Source of the DNA: Planctomycetota bacterium
GTDB taxonomy: Bacteria > Planctomycetota > Planctomycetia > Pirellulales > Thermoguttaceae
NCBI GenBank assembly: GCA_030612765.1
Contig: JAUWNG010000004.1
Span: forward strand, 1-64,000
Direction of reading: 5' to 3'
Length of the DNA: 64,000 nucleotides
Part shown: positions 51,075-61,665 of the stretch, piece after piece
How the letters are laid out: the number at the start of each line of letters is the position of its first letter
Numbering within the stretch: the first letter of the stretch is position 1
Notes under the pieces: generated by a model
What the model saw: only the letters and a program-made list of their open reading frames with translations
Told to the model about the DNA's origin: nothing
Databases searched by the model: none
Translations under genes and position numbers: made by a program

Positions 51075-52220
51075 ATGGAACCAAATCCACCATCCACCAC
51101 CCACCATCCAAAATCTCCACACGGTTTTACACTTGTCGAGCTTTTGGTGGTAATCACGATCATCGGCATTTTGATCGCGCTGCTGCTTCCGGCGGTGCAG
51201 GCGGCGCGCGAAGCGGCAAGGCGATTGCAGTGCATGAATAACCTCAAACAGATCGGTCTGGCGGTGCTGAATTACGAGGAGATCCACGGGTACTTTCCGC
51301 CGTGCGCGCAGTTCTCCCCCTCGCAGTTGGCCAATCTCCCGAACGGCTCCGACCAATACCTGTGGCCGAACAACTGGGTGTGCCTCATCCTGCCATTTTT
51401 GGAACAGCAGGGCCTGTTCGACAAAATTGTCCCGAGCGCGATGATGAGCAGTGCGGCCAACGCTCACGTCCGCAGCCAGCGGTTGGCCGTGCTGCTCTGT
51501 CCATGTGACAGCAATAACAACGAGCCGTTCAACGGCTCGGCGGCCGGCCGGTCGGACATGGGCAACGGCTGGGCGCGGTGCAACTACGCCGTCAACGCCT
51601 CCCTGGGCGCCATGAACGGAAAGAACAATTGCCATTATTACGATCCCCAGCAAAAGGTTCCCAACTGCTGCGCCGGGGGCGGCACTCCCGGCTGGGCAAG
51701 CGACAAGCTCCGCGGCCTGATGGGCGCCAATAGCTCGGTCACGATGGCCCAAATCTCCGACGGCGCCAGCCACACCATCATGCTGGGCGAGATACGCGCG
51801 GGACTGAACGAACTCGATTGTCGCGGAGTCTGGGCCATGTCCGGCAGCTCCAACAGCCTCTGGGGGCACGGTACGCTGATGGGCGACGGCAACGGCCCTA
51901 ACTCGCCGGGCATCGGCGGCGACAACGTCGCGACATGTCAAGCGCTGGCGCAGTCGCTCGGTTGCGCAGGCCCCAACCCCTGCCCAGCGCTGGAGATGGA
52001 GAATATGAGTTGCTACCAGCATTACAACAACCAGCAGCGGGCATGCAGTATGCACGCCGGCGGCGTCCACGTGTGCCTGACCGACGGCAGCGTACAATGG
52101 ATCAGCGACTATATCGACGTCGCTAGCGGCGATTACAGCAGCTATCCGATGAGAACCTCCGTCTGGGACCGGCTGAACCTGTCGGCCGACAGTGATATCC
52201 TGCCGGCCAACGCCTTTTGA
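51075..52220 (+). CDS. DUF1559-family protein with prepilin-type N-terminal methylation motif
   Basis: [48 protein letters not shown]-term [22 protein letters not shown]. Confidence 0.96.
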   Translation: MEPNPPSTTHHPKSPHGFTLVELLVVITIIGILIALLLPAVQAAREAARRLQCMNNLKQIGLAVLNYEEIHGYFPPCAQFSPSQLANLPNGSDQYLWPNNWVCLILPFLEQQGLFDKIVPSAMMSSAANAHVRSQRLAVLLCPCDSNNNEPFNGSAAGRSDMGNGWARCNYAVNASLGAMNGKNNCHYYDPQQKVPNCCAGGGTPGWASDKLRGLMGANSSVTMAQISDGASHTIMLGEIRAGLNELDCRGVWAMSGSSNSLWGHGTLMGDGNGPNSPGIGGDNVATCQALAQSLGCAGPNPCPALEMENMSCYQHYNNQQRACSMHAGGVHVCLTDGSVQWISDYIDVASGDYSSYPMRTSVWDRLNLSADSDILPANAF

Positions 52221-52221
52221 C

Positions 52222-52247
52222 GAGGGGAGAGGGGAGAGGGGAGAGGG
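52222..52247. repeat. 7-bp tandem repeat (GGGGAGA)
   Basis: gaggggagaggggagaggggagaggg. Confidence 0.9.
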
Positions 52248-52282
52248 ATGACAAGGCACAAATTACGCACGAGGAAGTAAAC

Positions 52283-52768
52283 ATGACCACTATCCACTAT
52301 CCACTACCCACTACCCACTATCCACTATCCACTATCCACTACCCACTATCCGCTGCTCTGGCGGCCGCGTTCGGCTTGGCGTTGCTGGCCGGCTGCGGGG
52401 CGCAGGAACCGTTCGAGTTGATAAAGGTCTCGGGCAGAATCACATACGAGGACGGTACGCTCTTGCCGGCCGAGGGCAACTACGTGCGGCTGACCTTCTA
52501 TCCGCAAGCACCGCCGCTCGATTCAAAGACCCATCCTCGTCCGGGGACCGCGGAGGTCGATCTTCAGGACGGTACCTTCTCCATTGCAACCACCCACCGC
52601 TGGGGCGACGGCCTGACGTCGGGCAAGCACAAGGTCGTCGTTTCCACCACGGTGCTCCAAGTGGTTCCCAAGGGCGTGCCGCCGGAGTACAACGACCCCG
52701 ACCGCACACCGCTGGAAGTAGACACCGCCCAACAGCCCTTCGAGTTGAAAATCCGCAAACCACAATAG
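52283..52768 (+). CDS. Hypothetical lipoprotein whose n-region is encoded by a heptanucleotide array
   Basis: MTTIHYPLPTTHYPLSTIHYPLSAALAAAFGLALLAGCGAQ; nucleotides 52287-52349 are nine CCACTAY units. Confidence 0.8.
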   Translation: MTTIHYPLPTTHYPLSTIHYPLSAALAAAFGLALLAGCGAQEPFELIKVSGRITYEDGTLLPAEGNYVRLTFYPQAPPLDSKTHPRPGTAEVDLQDGTFSIATTHRWGDGLTSGKHKVVVSTTVLQVVPKGVPPEYNDPDRTPLEVDTAQQPFELKIRKPQ

Positions 52769-52809
52769 ACCGGTTCACCCCAGCCCGGAACAGAGAAGGA
52801 AAATACCCC

Positions 52810-55275
52810 GTGAGATACCATACCTGTCTATTCGTCGCCGTGGCGACCATCGTCTGTGCCGTGCCGCGCCAATTGCCGGCGGCCGGCGGCGCGGCCGACT
52901 ACAACGTCGTCTGGAACTCGCCCAGCACCACCTCGAATGGCTCGATGCCGTTGGGAAACGGCGACATCGGCGTGAACGTCTGGGTCGAGAACAACCGCGA
53001 TCTGGTGTTCTATCTGAGCAAGACCGACGCCTGGGACGAGAACGGCTGCCTGCTAAAGCTCGGCAAGGTCCGCGTCCGCCTGCCCGAGAACGCACTGTCT
53101 TCCAGCGTTGCGTACCGGCAGGAGTTCCGCCTCCAGGACGGGACGATCCGGATCGACGCCGGCCAAGGCAGCGCCGCCACCGCGGTGACGCTCTGGATCG
53201 ATTCGCACAATCCGACCGTCCACGTCGACGTTCAACGGGCGACGGCTTTCAACGCCGACGTCGGCTTCGAGCCTTGGCGGACCAGCCGCCGGCAATTGAC
53301 CGGAGATGAATTGCACATGGCCTACGGCGAGATGGGCAGCCCGGACCCCGTGTACATCGAACCGGACACCATCGTAGGCGGCCAGACCGATCGTATCCTC
53401 TGGTATCACCGCAACGAGCGGTCGGTCTGGGCGAAGAACCTTCAGGTGCAAGGGCTGGATCCGAACGACACCGTCGGGACCGACGTGCTGATGCACAACA
53501 CGTTCGGCGCCGCAGTCACCGGCGCCAACCTGCAAAACATCGACTCGACCACGCTGCGCACCAACCAGGCGGCCACTCGCCAGGTGATCTCGGTCCACGC
53601 CTTGACCGCCCGGACCGACACGGCCCAACAGTGGATCGACCAACTCGACCAGCGGATCGTCCAGACCGAAAGCGTTCCGTACGCCCAGCGCAAAGCGGCC
53701 AACGACCAGTGGTGGAACAATTTCGCCAATCAAAGCTACATCCGCGTCACCGCCGGCCCCAACGCCGAGGTCGTCTCTCGCGGCCACGCGCTGCAGCGGG
53801 CGATGAACGCCTTTTCCGGCCAGGGCGGATCGCCGATCAAGTTCAACGGCTCGATCTTCACCGTGGACTACGGAGGGAACCCCGATTATCGCCGCTGGGG
53901 TGGGCCATATTGGTTCCAAAACACCCGGTTCCCTTACTGGTCGATGCTCCAAAGCGGCGATTTCCAGCAAATGCAGCCGTTGTTCGACATGTATCTGCGG
54001 AACCTGGACCTGGCCAAGGAACGGGTACGGACATACTACGGCCAACAGGCCCAAGGCGCATACTTTCCCGAGACCATGACCCACTGGGGAACCTACGCCA
54101 GCAGCAACTACGGCTGGAACAACCCCGATCCGCAAAGCGGCGTCTCCACGAACCAGTACATCCGCTACTACTGGCAGGGAGGCATCGAAGTGACGGCGAT
54201 GATGCTCCAGTATTACGATTACACCAGCGACCGGCAGTTCGTCCGCGAGAAGCTGTTGCCGCTGGCCACGGAGATCGTTACTTTCTACGACACGCACTAC
54301 CCGCGCGACGCCGCCGGCAAGATCCGCTTCGAGCCGGCCCAGGCGCTGGAGACGTGGTGGACGGCGGTCAACCCCTTGCCCGAGGTGGCCGGGCTGCACT
54401 ACGTGCTCGACAAGTTGCTGCGGCTACCCGAGACGGAGACGACCGCCCAGCAGCGCGATCAATGGGCGCGGATGAAATCTGAATTGCCCGCCATCCCCAC
54501 GCGAACGGCGGGCGGAAAACAGATTTTCGCCCCCGGCCAAGAATACTCCAACAAGCGGAACGCGGAGAACGCCGAACTGTACGGCGTCTTTCCCTACCTG
54601 ATCTCCGGCGTAGGTAAGGACAACCTTCAGATGGGGATCGACACCTTCAACAACCGCACGGTGAGGCGCAACGGCAGTTGGCACCAGGACAGCATCCAGG
54701 CGGCGATGCTCGGGCTGACCGGCGCCGCCCAAAGCTTAGTCACCCAGAACTTCCTCGCCTCCAGCAGCCGGTTCCCCGGATTCTACGGACCGAACAACGA
54801 CTGGACTCCCGACCAGTGTCATCCCAACGTGGCCTCGATCGCCTTGCAGCGGATGTTGATCCAGGTCGATGGCGAACAGGTGGAGTTCTTTCCCGCCTGG
54901 CCGACCAACTGGGACGTCGAGTTCCGGCAGTTCGGCCCCAATGGGATGATTTTCATGGGCGACTATGAAAACGGCGCCGTGAAATGGATGGACCCGACCG
55001 CCGACGGTCTGCTGAATCAGGCCGACTACCAACTGGTGATGGCCAACCTTGGTTACGACAACCAATCGAACGAGGGGGACCTCGCCTCGCTGTTGCTGGG
55101 CGACGTGAACTTCGACGGCCGAGTGACGGACGCGGACCATGTGGCACTGTTTTCCGCAGCCGTTGAGTTGGGCATCGACCCGTCCGGCTGGCAGATCCCT
55201 GAGCCGTCCACGCTGGCGTTGCTGGCCACGGGCCTGCTTGGCTCGCTCTGCTACGTCTGGCGGAAGCGGAAGTAA
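52810..55275 (+). CDS. Glycoside-hydrolase-like (DUF5703/GH95-like) protein with dockerin-like segment and PEP-CTERM tail
   Basis: VVWNSPSTTSNGSMPLGNGDIGVNVWVENNRDLVFYLSKTDAWDE; LLGDVNFDGRVTDADHVALF; IPEPSTLALLATGLLGSLCYVWRKRK. Confidence 0.85.
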   Translation: MRYHTCLFVAVATIVCAVPRQLPAAGGAADYNVVWNSPSTTSNGSMPLGNGDIGVNVWVENNRDLVFYLSKTDAWDENGCLLKLGKVRVRLPENALSSSVAYRQEFRLQDGTIRIDAGQGSAATAVTLWIDSHNPTVHVDVQRATAFNADVGFEPWRTSRRQLTGDELHMAYGEMGSPDPVYIEPDTIVGGQTDRILWYHRNERSVWAKNLQVQGLDPNDTVGTDVLMHNTFGAAVTGANLQNIDSTTLRTNQAATRQVISVHALTARTDTAQQWIDQLDQRIVQTESVPYAQRKAANDQWWNNFANQSYIRVTAGPNAEVVSRGHALQRAMNAFSGQGGSPIKFNGSIFTVDYGGNPDYRRWGGPYWFQNTRFPYWSMLQSGDFQQMQPLFDMYLRNLDLAKERVRTYYGQQAQGAYFPETMTHWGTYASSNYGWNNPDPQSGVSTNQYIRYYWQGGIEVTAMMLQYYDYTSDRQFVREKLLPLATEIVTFYDTHYPRDAAGKIRFEPAQALETWWTAVNPLPEVAGLHYVLDKLLRLPETETTAQQRDQWARMKSELPAIPTRTAGGKQIFAPGQEYSNKRNAENAELYGVFPYLISGVGKDNLQMGIDTFNNRTVRRNGSWHQDSIQAAMLGLTGAAQSLVTQNFLASSSRFPGFYGPNNDWTPDQCHPNVASIALQRMLIQVDGEQVEFFPAWPTNWDVEFRQFGPNGMIFMGDYENGAVKWMDPTADGLLNQADYQLVMANLGYDNQSNEGDLASLLLGDVNFDGRVTDADHVALFSAAVELGIDPSGWQIPEPSTLALLATGLLGSLCYVWRKRK

Positions 55276-55473
55276 GGGCAATCCCTACGTGGATCCGCGG
55301 CAAGCACATTGGTCGCTTAAGTAGCAGTCGCACCTCGTTTTCTCACCTTGGGATGGTGGTAATACTTCCGTCCCAACCGAGGCCCTCACCCCCGGCCCCT
55401 CTCCCAAAAGGGAGAGGGGAGTTCGGTTCCGCCCCTTTCTCAATGAGAGAGAAGAGTTCCGCTGAACGCCGCG

Positions 55474-56832
<1,359 letters not shown>

Positions 56833-57241
56833 GCTCTCCTACAGATAGTTTCGCGGGCTGCCGGTATTACGATACTTTTCGGCGACACCACCCGCCTGTC
56901 GCAAATCTCATAATACTTATTTTATGTATCCCCCATATCGACGACAACCCCCGGCAAAAGAAATGTAAACCATTGAATATGCTAATAATGATTACCGAAA
57001 GGTGTTTAATCGGGGTAAACTATCCCGGCGAATGTGCAATTCAATGAATCCACGGGGCAATTCTCCCATGGAAGCGGGTGCGGTACAAGCTGCTAGTATT
57101 ACAAAATGTAATTCCAGCCCGCTTTTTCACCACGGAGAGAAAAGTTGCGTCGGCGCTCCCCACTCGTTCCCATGCTCTACGCGGGAACAAAATGTTCGCT
57201 CCCACTAATCCAACGGTATTGGGGCTTGCCGGCAATTGATT

Positions 57242-57730
57242 TTAGTCGAGATGATATACCTCGGGGATGCTCTTCCACTGCTCGCCCTCCGGCGTGCCGG
57301 GCAGGCGGATTTGGCAGGGGTCAGTCTCCTTCCACCACTCTTGAGTCTTCGGATCGGCCGCCATCTTCGCCATGTCCGCCTCGAAGTCGTCTCCAACGTA
57401 CTCGAAATAGCTGAACAGATAGAGCTTGCCGTCCAACTCCGTCTCGTAGATCGAGTAGTTGCGGATGTTGCACTTCCTCAACATCTCGTTGATCTCGGGC
57501 CAAGGATAGGCGTGCAGCTTGTTGTAGAAATCCTTCTTCTCCGGCAACAGACCAATGACCGAACCGAAACGCTGGACCTTGACGGGTTTTGTCATTGAGG
57601 TTTCCTCCGATTGATGGGGCTCTTTCTTGCCGGTCGCCTGGGAGTTTGACCTGCCGCAACCGAAGCCGATAAATGCGCCAAGCAACAGCACGATCGCCGC
57701 GCCGGATAATAGCCTAACGTGCAGTCTCAT
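57242..57730 (-). CDS. L-rhamnose mutarotase family protein with lipoprotein-type leader
   Basis: LHAYPWPEINEMLRKCNIRNYSIYETELDGKLYLFSYFEYVGDDFEADMAKMAADPKTQEWWKETDPCQ; leader MRLHVRLLSGAAIVLLLGAFIGFGCGRS. Confidence 0.85.
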   Translation of the reverse strand: MRLHVRLLSGAAIVLLLGAFIGFGCGRSNSQATGKKEPHQSEETSMTKPVKVQRFGSVIGLLPEKKDFYNKLHAYPWPEINEMLRKCNIRNYSIYETELDGKLYLFSYFEYVGDDFEADMAKMAADPKTQEWWKETDPCQIRLPGTPEGEQWKSIPEVYHLD

Positions 57731-57905
57731 CGTTCTGGCTCCAAGTGTACCGCAAAGGTGGGGCAATCGGTAATCCTGGTGAAAACTTACGGCCATTGTG
57801 GCACGCCGGCCAACGATGTCAAGCTCGGCTGAACTTGCCTCACCCCGCCGACCGATGCTATCCCTAGACCCATTGTGTGAAGATTCTTTTCCCGCACGGC
57901 ATCGA

Positions 57906-58820
57906 ATGATCCAGACCGGGCTGATACCGATCGGCGGAGCGGTTTGCGCACCCGTGGCGGGAAAGGCGGAGCTTCCCTGTCAGGTAAAACAGTGGGAGTT
58001 GGTCGAGTTTGCCGCGCAGGGGAGCCTGGCGCAAATCTATCGGGCACGCCCGGCCGGATCGCACGCGGATCGAACGGCCAACTATGCCGTAAAAATGCTC
58101 CGCCCGGCTTGGCGGGATGATCCCCAAGCGGTTCGCCTATTGCAACGCGAGGCGCTGGTCGGGCAACTCGTGTCCCATCCTCATTTGGCGCCGGTTTTGG
58201 CCTCCTCCGTGCTCGATCCGCCGCGGCTGCTGGTGATGCCTTGGTTGGAGGGGGCATCGCTTCGGGCACGTATGGACGTCGGCCGACAGTACGACGCGGC
58301 CGAAGCGCTGTGGATCGCCCGGCAGACGGCCGAAGCGCTCGACGCCCTGCACGCCGCCGGCTGGATGCACGGCGACGTTACGCCGGGCAACATCCTCGTC
58401 TCGCCCACCGGGCATGTCACGTTGATCGACTTGAGTTTCGCGCGACGCAGACTGGAGGTCGGTTCCGCCGTCGATCGGCCGATCATGGGTACGTGCCATT
58501 ACATCGCGCCGGAGTATCTCACCTCCGTCCTGCGCGGCGACATCCGCAGCGACATCCACAGCCTGGGTGCGGTGTTGTACGAGATTTTTTCGGGCTGTCT
58601 GCCCTATCCGGCCGCCGATCTGGCCGAGTTGGCGACACTTCAGCGTCAATCCGCTCCGCCGGAGTTGGCCCGACTGGTCCCGCACGTCCCGCGCGAGGTG
58701 GTCCGGCTGGTAACTCAGATGATCGCCAAGGATCCGCTCCGCCGCCCGCAATCGCCCCGCGAGTTGATCGACCGGTTGGTCGCGCTCGAGATCGGCGCGT
58801 TCTCCGCTCGGGCGTGGTGA
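57906..58820 (+). CDS. Divergent Ser/Thr protein kinase-like protein
   Basis: YAVKMLRP...; MHGDVTPGNILVSPTGHVTLIDLSFAR; GTCHYIAPEYL. Confidence 0.85.
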   Translation: MIQTGLIPIGGAVCAPVAGKAELPCQVKQWELVEFAAQGSLAQIYRARPAGSHADRTANYAVKMLRPAWRDDPQAVRLLQREALVGQLVSHPHLAPVLASSVLDPPRLLVMPWLEGASLRARMDVGRQYDAAEALWIARQTAEALDALHAAGWMHGDVTPGNILVSPTGHVTLIDLSFARRRLEVGSAVDRPIMGTCHYIAPEYLTSVLRGDIRSDIHSLGAVLYEIFSGCLPYPAADLAELATLQRQSAPPELARLVPHVPREVVRLVTQMIAKDPLRRPQSPRELIDRLVALEIGAFSARAW

Positions 58821-58821
58821 T

Positions 58822-58881
58822 GTAGGACAGGTTGGCAACCTGTCGTTGAAGCGTATGGGACAGGTTGACAACCTGTCCTAC
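58822..58881. repeat. Double-hairpin element between convergent genes (GTAGGACAGGTTG...CAACCTGTCCTAC)
   Basis: Arms GACAGGTT-GGC-AACCTGTC and GACAGGTT-GAC-AACCTGTC, outer inverted repeat. Confidence 0.92.
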
Positions 58882-61661
58882 GGGATTGGAAACGGCCAAC
58901 CGGAGGCCCAGATTTCATATTCCGAAGCGGCTCTGTAATATGCGTCTTGTTCACCTGAGGCGATAATAATCGCATAACGATATAAGTTGGACTCTTTCTC
59001 AACTCCAGGATATTCAAGAGGCAGTACTTTCGTTCCGGCCGACCAGATAAACGGCTTGTGGGCCGTTATTTCAAAATCAGAGGGTAAGCGAGATTCATAC
59101 ACTAGGTACTTATTCTCTTGACACCAAGTGAAAGAAGTCTGCAATCCATCGGGGAAGTAGAGGAACGGCTCGCCCGTATACGGGTCGGTCGGGAGCCGGT
59201 CGAGGCAGGGGCCGACCAGTTCGTCGAGCGTCTTCGGCAGCGAACCGTGTTGAAGTTTCCACGCCTCCAGCGCCAAGATAATGCGCACGGCGCGGCGTTG
59301 GGTCTCGATGGCCGCTCGTTGACTCATTACCTCGTTATCGTCACACAGAAGATAATCTTGTATCAGGTTTTCCAGGGTGAAGAAGTTGGCGGTGATCCAC
59401 GATCTGTATTGCGGACGACGCGGCCCGAAGACGTTGTGCCGCCAGAGCCTATTGTCCGATGCGGCTTCGCGGTCCAAGTCCGCTGAAAACGCAAGTAAAC
59501 CGCGGGTCCACGAATTCAAGAGGCGCAGGCTGCGAGCTCGCTCCCAGGGAAGGCACCGCCAATAAGTCGCCAATTGCAGCCGGCGCTCTTCTGCCGGATC
59601 ATCGAATAAATCGATAGTGTTTAAATTGCCTTCAAGAAATCGCCGCAGTGGCATGTGTCTGAGTATGATTGCGTTTCTTATCGAGAAATTCTTCGTGATC
59701 TGTTCCAGTTGACGCTGGGCAGCGAGTATCCTCTCGGGCGTTTGACCGGGGCGGATCGCCCAAGTCGGCAACTGGTCGTAAACGAGTCTCTCGATGTTGT
59801 TCGCGCTCAAATAGTACCACCGGAATTGGCCGGCAATCCTGATTGCCGCGAAGTAGCGTTCGAGGGCCTCATCCAGTTTACCCTCGCGTTCGAGTTTCCT
59901 CGCACTGTCAATCAGCGATCTGGCAATACAGAAAAGAGCTCTCGGGTTGGGTAATTTGCCGCTGGATTTTCCCCGGCTGGCCTTGATTGCCAGCGCAAAT
60001 GCCTCTTCGCGGGGTATTTTATATTTTTGCAGCGCCTGCTCGTATTGCTCGAGAGTGGTCCGTTCTTCCGGCGTCATTTCTCGGGCAAACTCCTCGGGGG
60101 AGAAGCCCGGATCAACCAGCGGAATCTGATAGACGCGATACAGCGGAACGGCCGTCAGCAACGCCACGGTGGGGATCGTCAACGCCAGGATTGGACGCAG
60201 CCATGCCCGGGGCGTGTTGCGTTCCACAAGCCAGTCCCGCGTCCGCAGCCTGGTCGCCAGCAGCAGGGCCAGCGGGATCGGCAACATCGACCACAGCCAG
60301 CTGACTTGCCAGAGCCACATCAGTCCGCACCAACCGGCCAACACCAGTGTCAGAATTATGCTGAACAGTCCGGCCAGGATGCCGCTGTGGAAGAACATCG
60401 AGCAAAACTGCCCCGCCGCAACCGATAGGATGACGTAGCCGATCACCATTATGCAAATTGCCGCGATCAGCCGCGCGACCGGCAGTTCGCCGCCGTTGAT
60501 CAAGTCGATTACCGTCGGGGCGAGGAAGAGCGCCGCGGCCAGCAGCGCGGGCAGAGCCGCCGCAACCGACGCCCAACAGATCAACTGCCGACTCAGCCAG
60601 ACATATTTTGGCGGCGCGCCGCGGTCGGCCAGAAATCGGTAGCCTCGCCCCCATTGGTCCGGGTGAAACGCGATCAAACCGAGCAACGATACGCCCACAA
60701 AGGCCGGTACGATGCCAAAAAAGAACGAAATCGGGGTGGATGTAAAATGATAATTTGCCCCATTCGTTTGGTACTGCCAGAAATTCGTCGGCGGCTCCAA
60801 CATGACGAGCCGCCCTATGCAGATTACAACCAGCGGGAGCATAGTCGCGCCGACCAAGATCATCGCCAGCCGTGAGGTCTGCCGCCAGTGCTGCCAGACC
60901 AGCCGGCTGATGGTCGTTAATCGACCCGGTCTGAAAAAATGATCGGACCACGCCGATGCGCCTACGCCTAAAATCGGTTGGGCGAAGCGTCCGCGCCGCT
61001 CGCGCTTCTCGCGGAACCAGTTGATGCCGAGCCACAGGTCGGCCAAGGCCACGGCGGACGTCAAGACCACCAACTCCGGTGCGACCCACAGGTCTTTTCC
61101 CCAGAAGTGGCTAAACCAGCCGCGGGCAAAATAGAAATGAATCGACGCGACCGCCACGCCAAGGACGGCGGCCACCAGCACGCGCCTCAACAGCAATGAA
61201 AAGAACGTCGCCCAAAGGAGCATTTCCAGCCCCAGCAGCGGCATCCGCTTTGCCAGCGCGACGGCGTATCTATGCATAATTTCCACCGGATTTACGACCA
61301 CTCCGGGATGCAAAAACATCAGCGCCAGCCCGACCAATGCGAACATCGCGGCCGCGCTAACGAAAGCAAAGGTGAATTTGGCCGCGAACACCGTCTTGGC
61401 CCCCACCGGCAGCGACCGCTGAAACTCATACGTGCCCTCCTCACGCTCGCCGGCGAACAGCGTGGCCCCGCATCCCAGACAATAGAAGGCGGGCAATGCC
61501 AGGCCAATCGAAAACTGCCAGTAGAACCGTTCGGTCGAATTGAGCGCAAACACGTGGAACAGAAACAGCAACATCGCGTTCAGCAGGGCCATCGCGATCC
61601 ACAACGCCCGTTGCAAGCGGTATTCCTTCCAGATCAGACGCCGAAATGCCGTGCCGTTCAT
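58878..61661 (-). CDS. ABC transporter permease with large C-terminal extension
   Basis: Many TM helices, GEREEGTYEFQRSLPVGAKTVFAAKF typical of ABC-2 permeases; follows ATPase gene. Confidence 0.85.
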   Translation of the reverse strand: MNGTAFRRLIWKEYRLQRALWIAMALLNAMLLFLFHVFALNSTERFYWQFSIGLALPAFYCLGCGATLFAGEREEGTYEFQRSLPVGAKTVFAAKFTFAFVSAAAMFALVGLALMFLHPGVVVNPVEIMHRYAVALAKRMPLLGLEMLLWATFFSLLLRRVLVAAVLGVAVASIHFYFARGWFSHFWGKDLWVAPELVVLTSAVALADLWLGINWFREKRERRGRFAQPILGVGASAWSDHFFRPGRLTTISRLVWQHWRQTSRLAMILVGATMLPLVVICIGRLVMLEPPTNFWQYQTNGANYHFTSTPISFFFGIVPAFVGVSLLGLIAFHPDQWGRGYRFLADRGAPPKYVWLSRQLICWASVAAALPALLAAALFLAPTVIDLINGGELPVARLIAAICIMVIGYVILSVAAGQFCSMFFHSGILAGLFSIILTLVLAGWCGLMWLWQVSWLWSMLPIPLALLLATRLRTRDWLVERNTPRAWLRPILALTIPTVALLTAVPLYRVYQIPLVDPGFSPEEFAREMTPEERTTLEQYEQALQKYKIPREEAFALAIKASRGKSSGKLPNPRALFCIARSLIDSARKLEREGKLDEALERYFAAIRIAGQFRWYYLSANNIERLVYDQLPTWAIRPGQTPERILAAQRQLEQITKNFSIRNAIILRHMPLRRFLEGNLNTIDLFDDPAEERRLQLATYWRCLPWERARSLRLLNSWTRGLLAFSADLDREAASDNRLWRHNVFGPRRPQYRSWITANFFTLENLIQDYLLCDDNEVMSQRAAIETQRRAVRIILALEAWKLQHGSLPKTLDELVGPCLDRLPTDPYTGEPFLYFPDGLQTSFTWCQENKYLVYESRLPSDFEITAHKPFIWSAGTKVLPLEYPGVEKESNLYRYAIIIASGEQDAYYRAASEYEIWASGWPFPIP

Positions 61662-61665
61662 GGTG

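Noticed and set aside
53053-54399. 448-aa minus-strand ORF opposite the GH-like gene
   Set aside because: Shadow ORF with no recognisable motifs.
55381-55422. CCCTCACCCCCGGCCCCTCTCCCAAAAGGGAGAGGGG hairpin (related at 49346-49450)
   Set aside because: Real repeat, but this motif type is common in many bacterial genomes; not treated as a novel finding.
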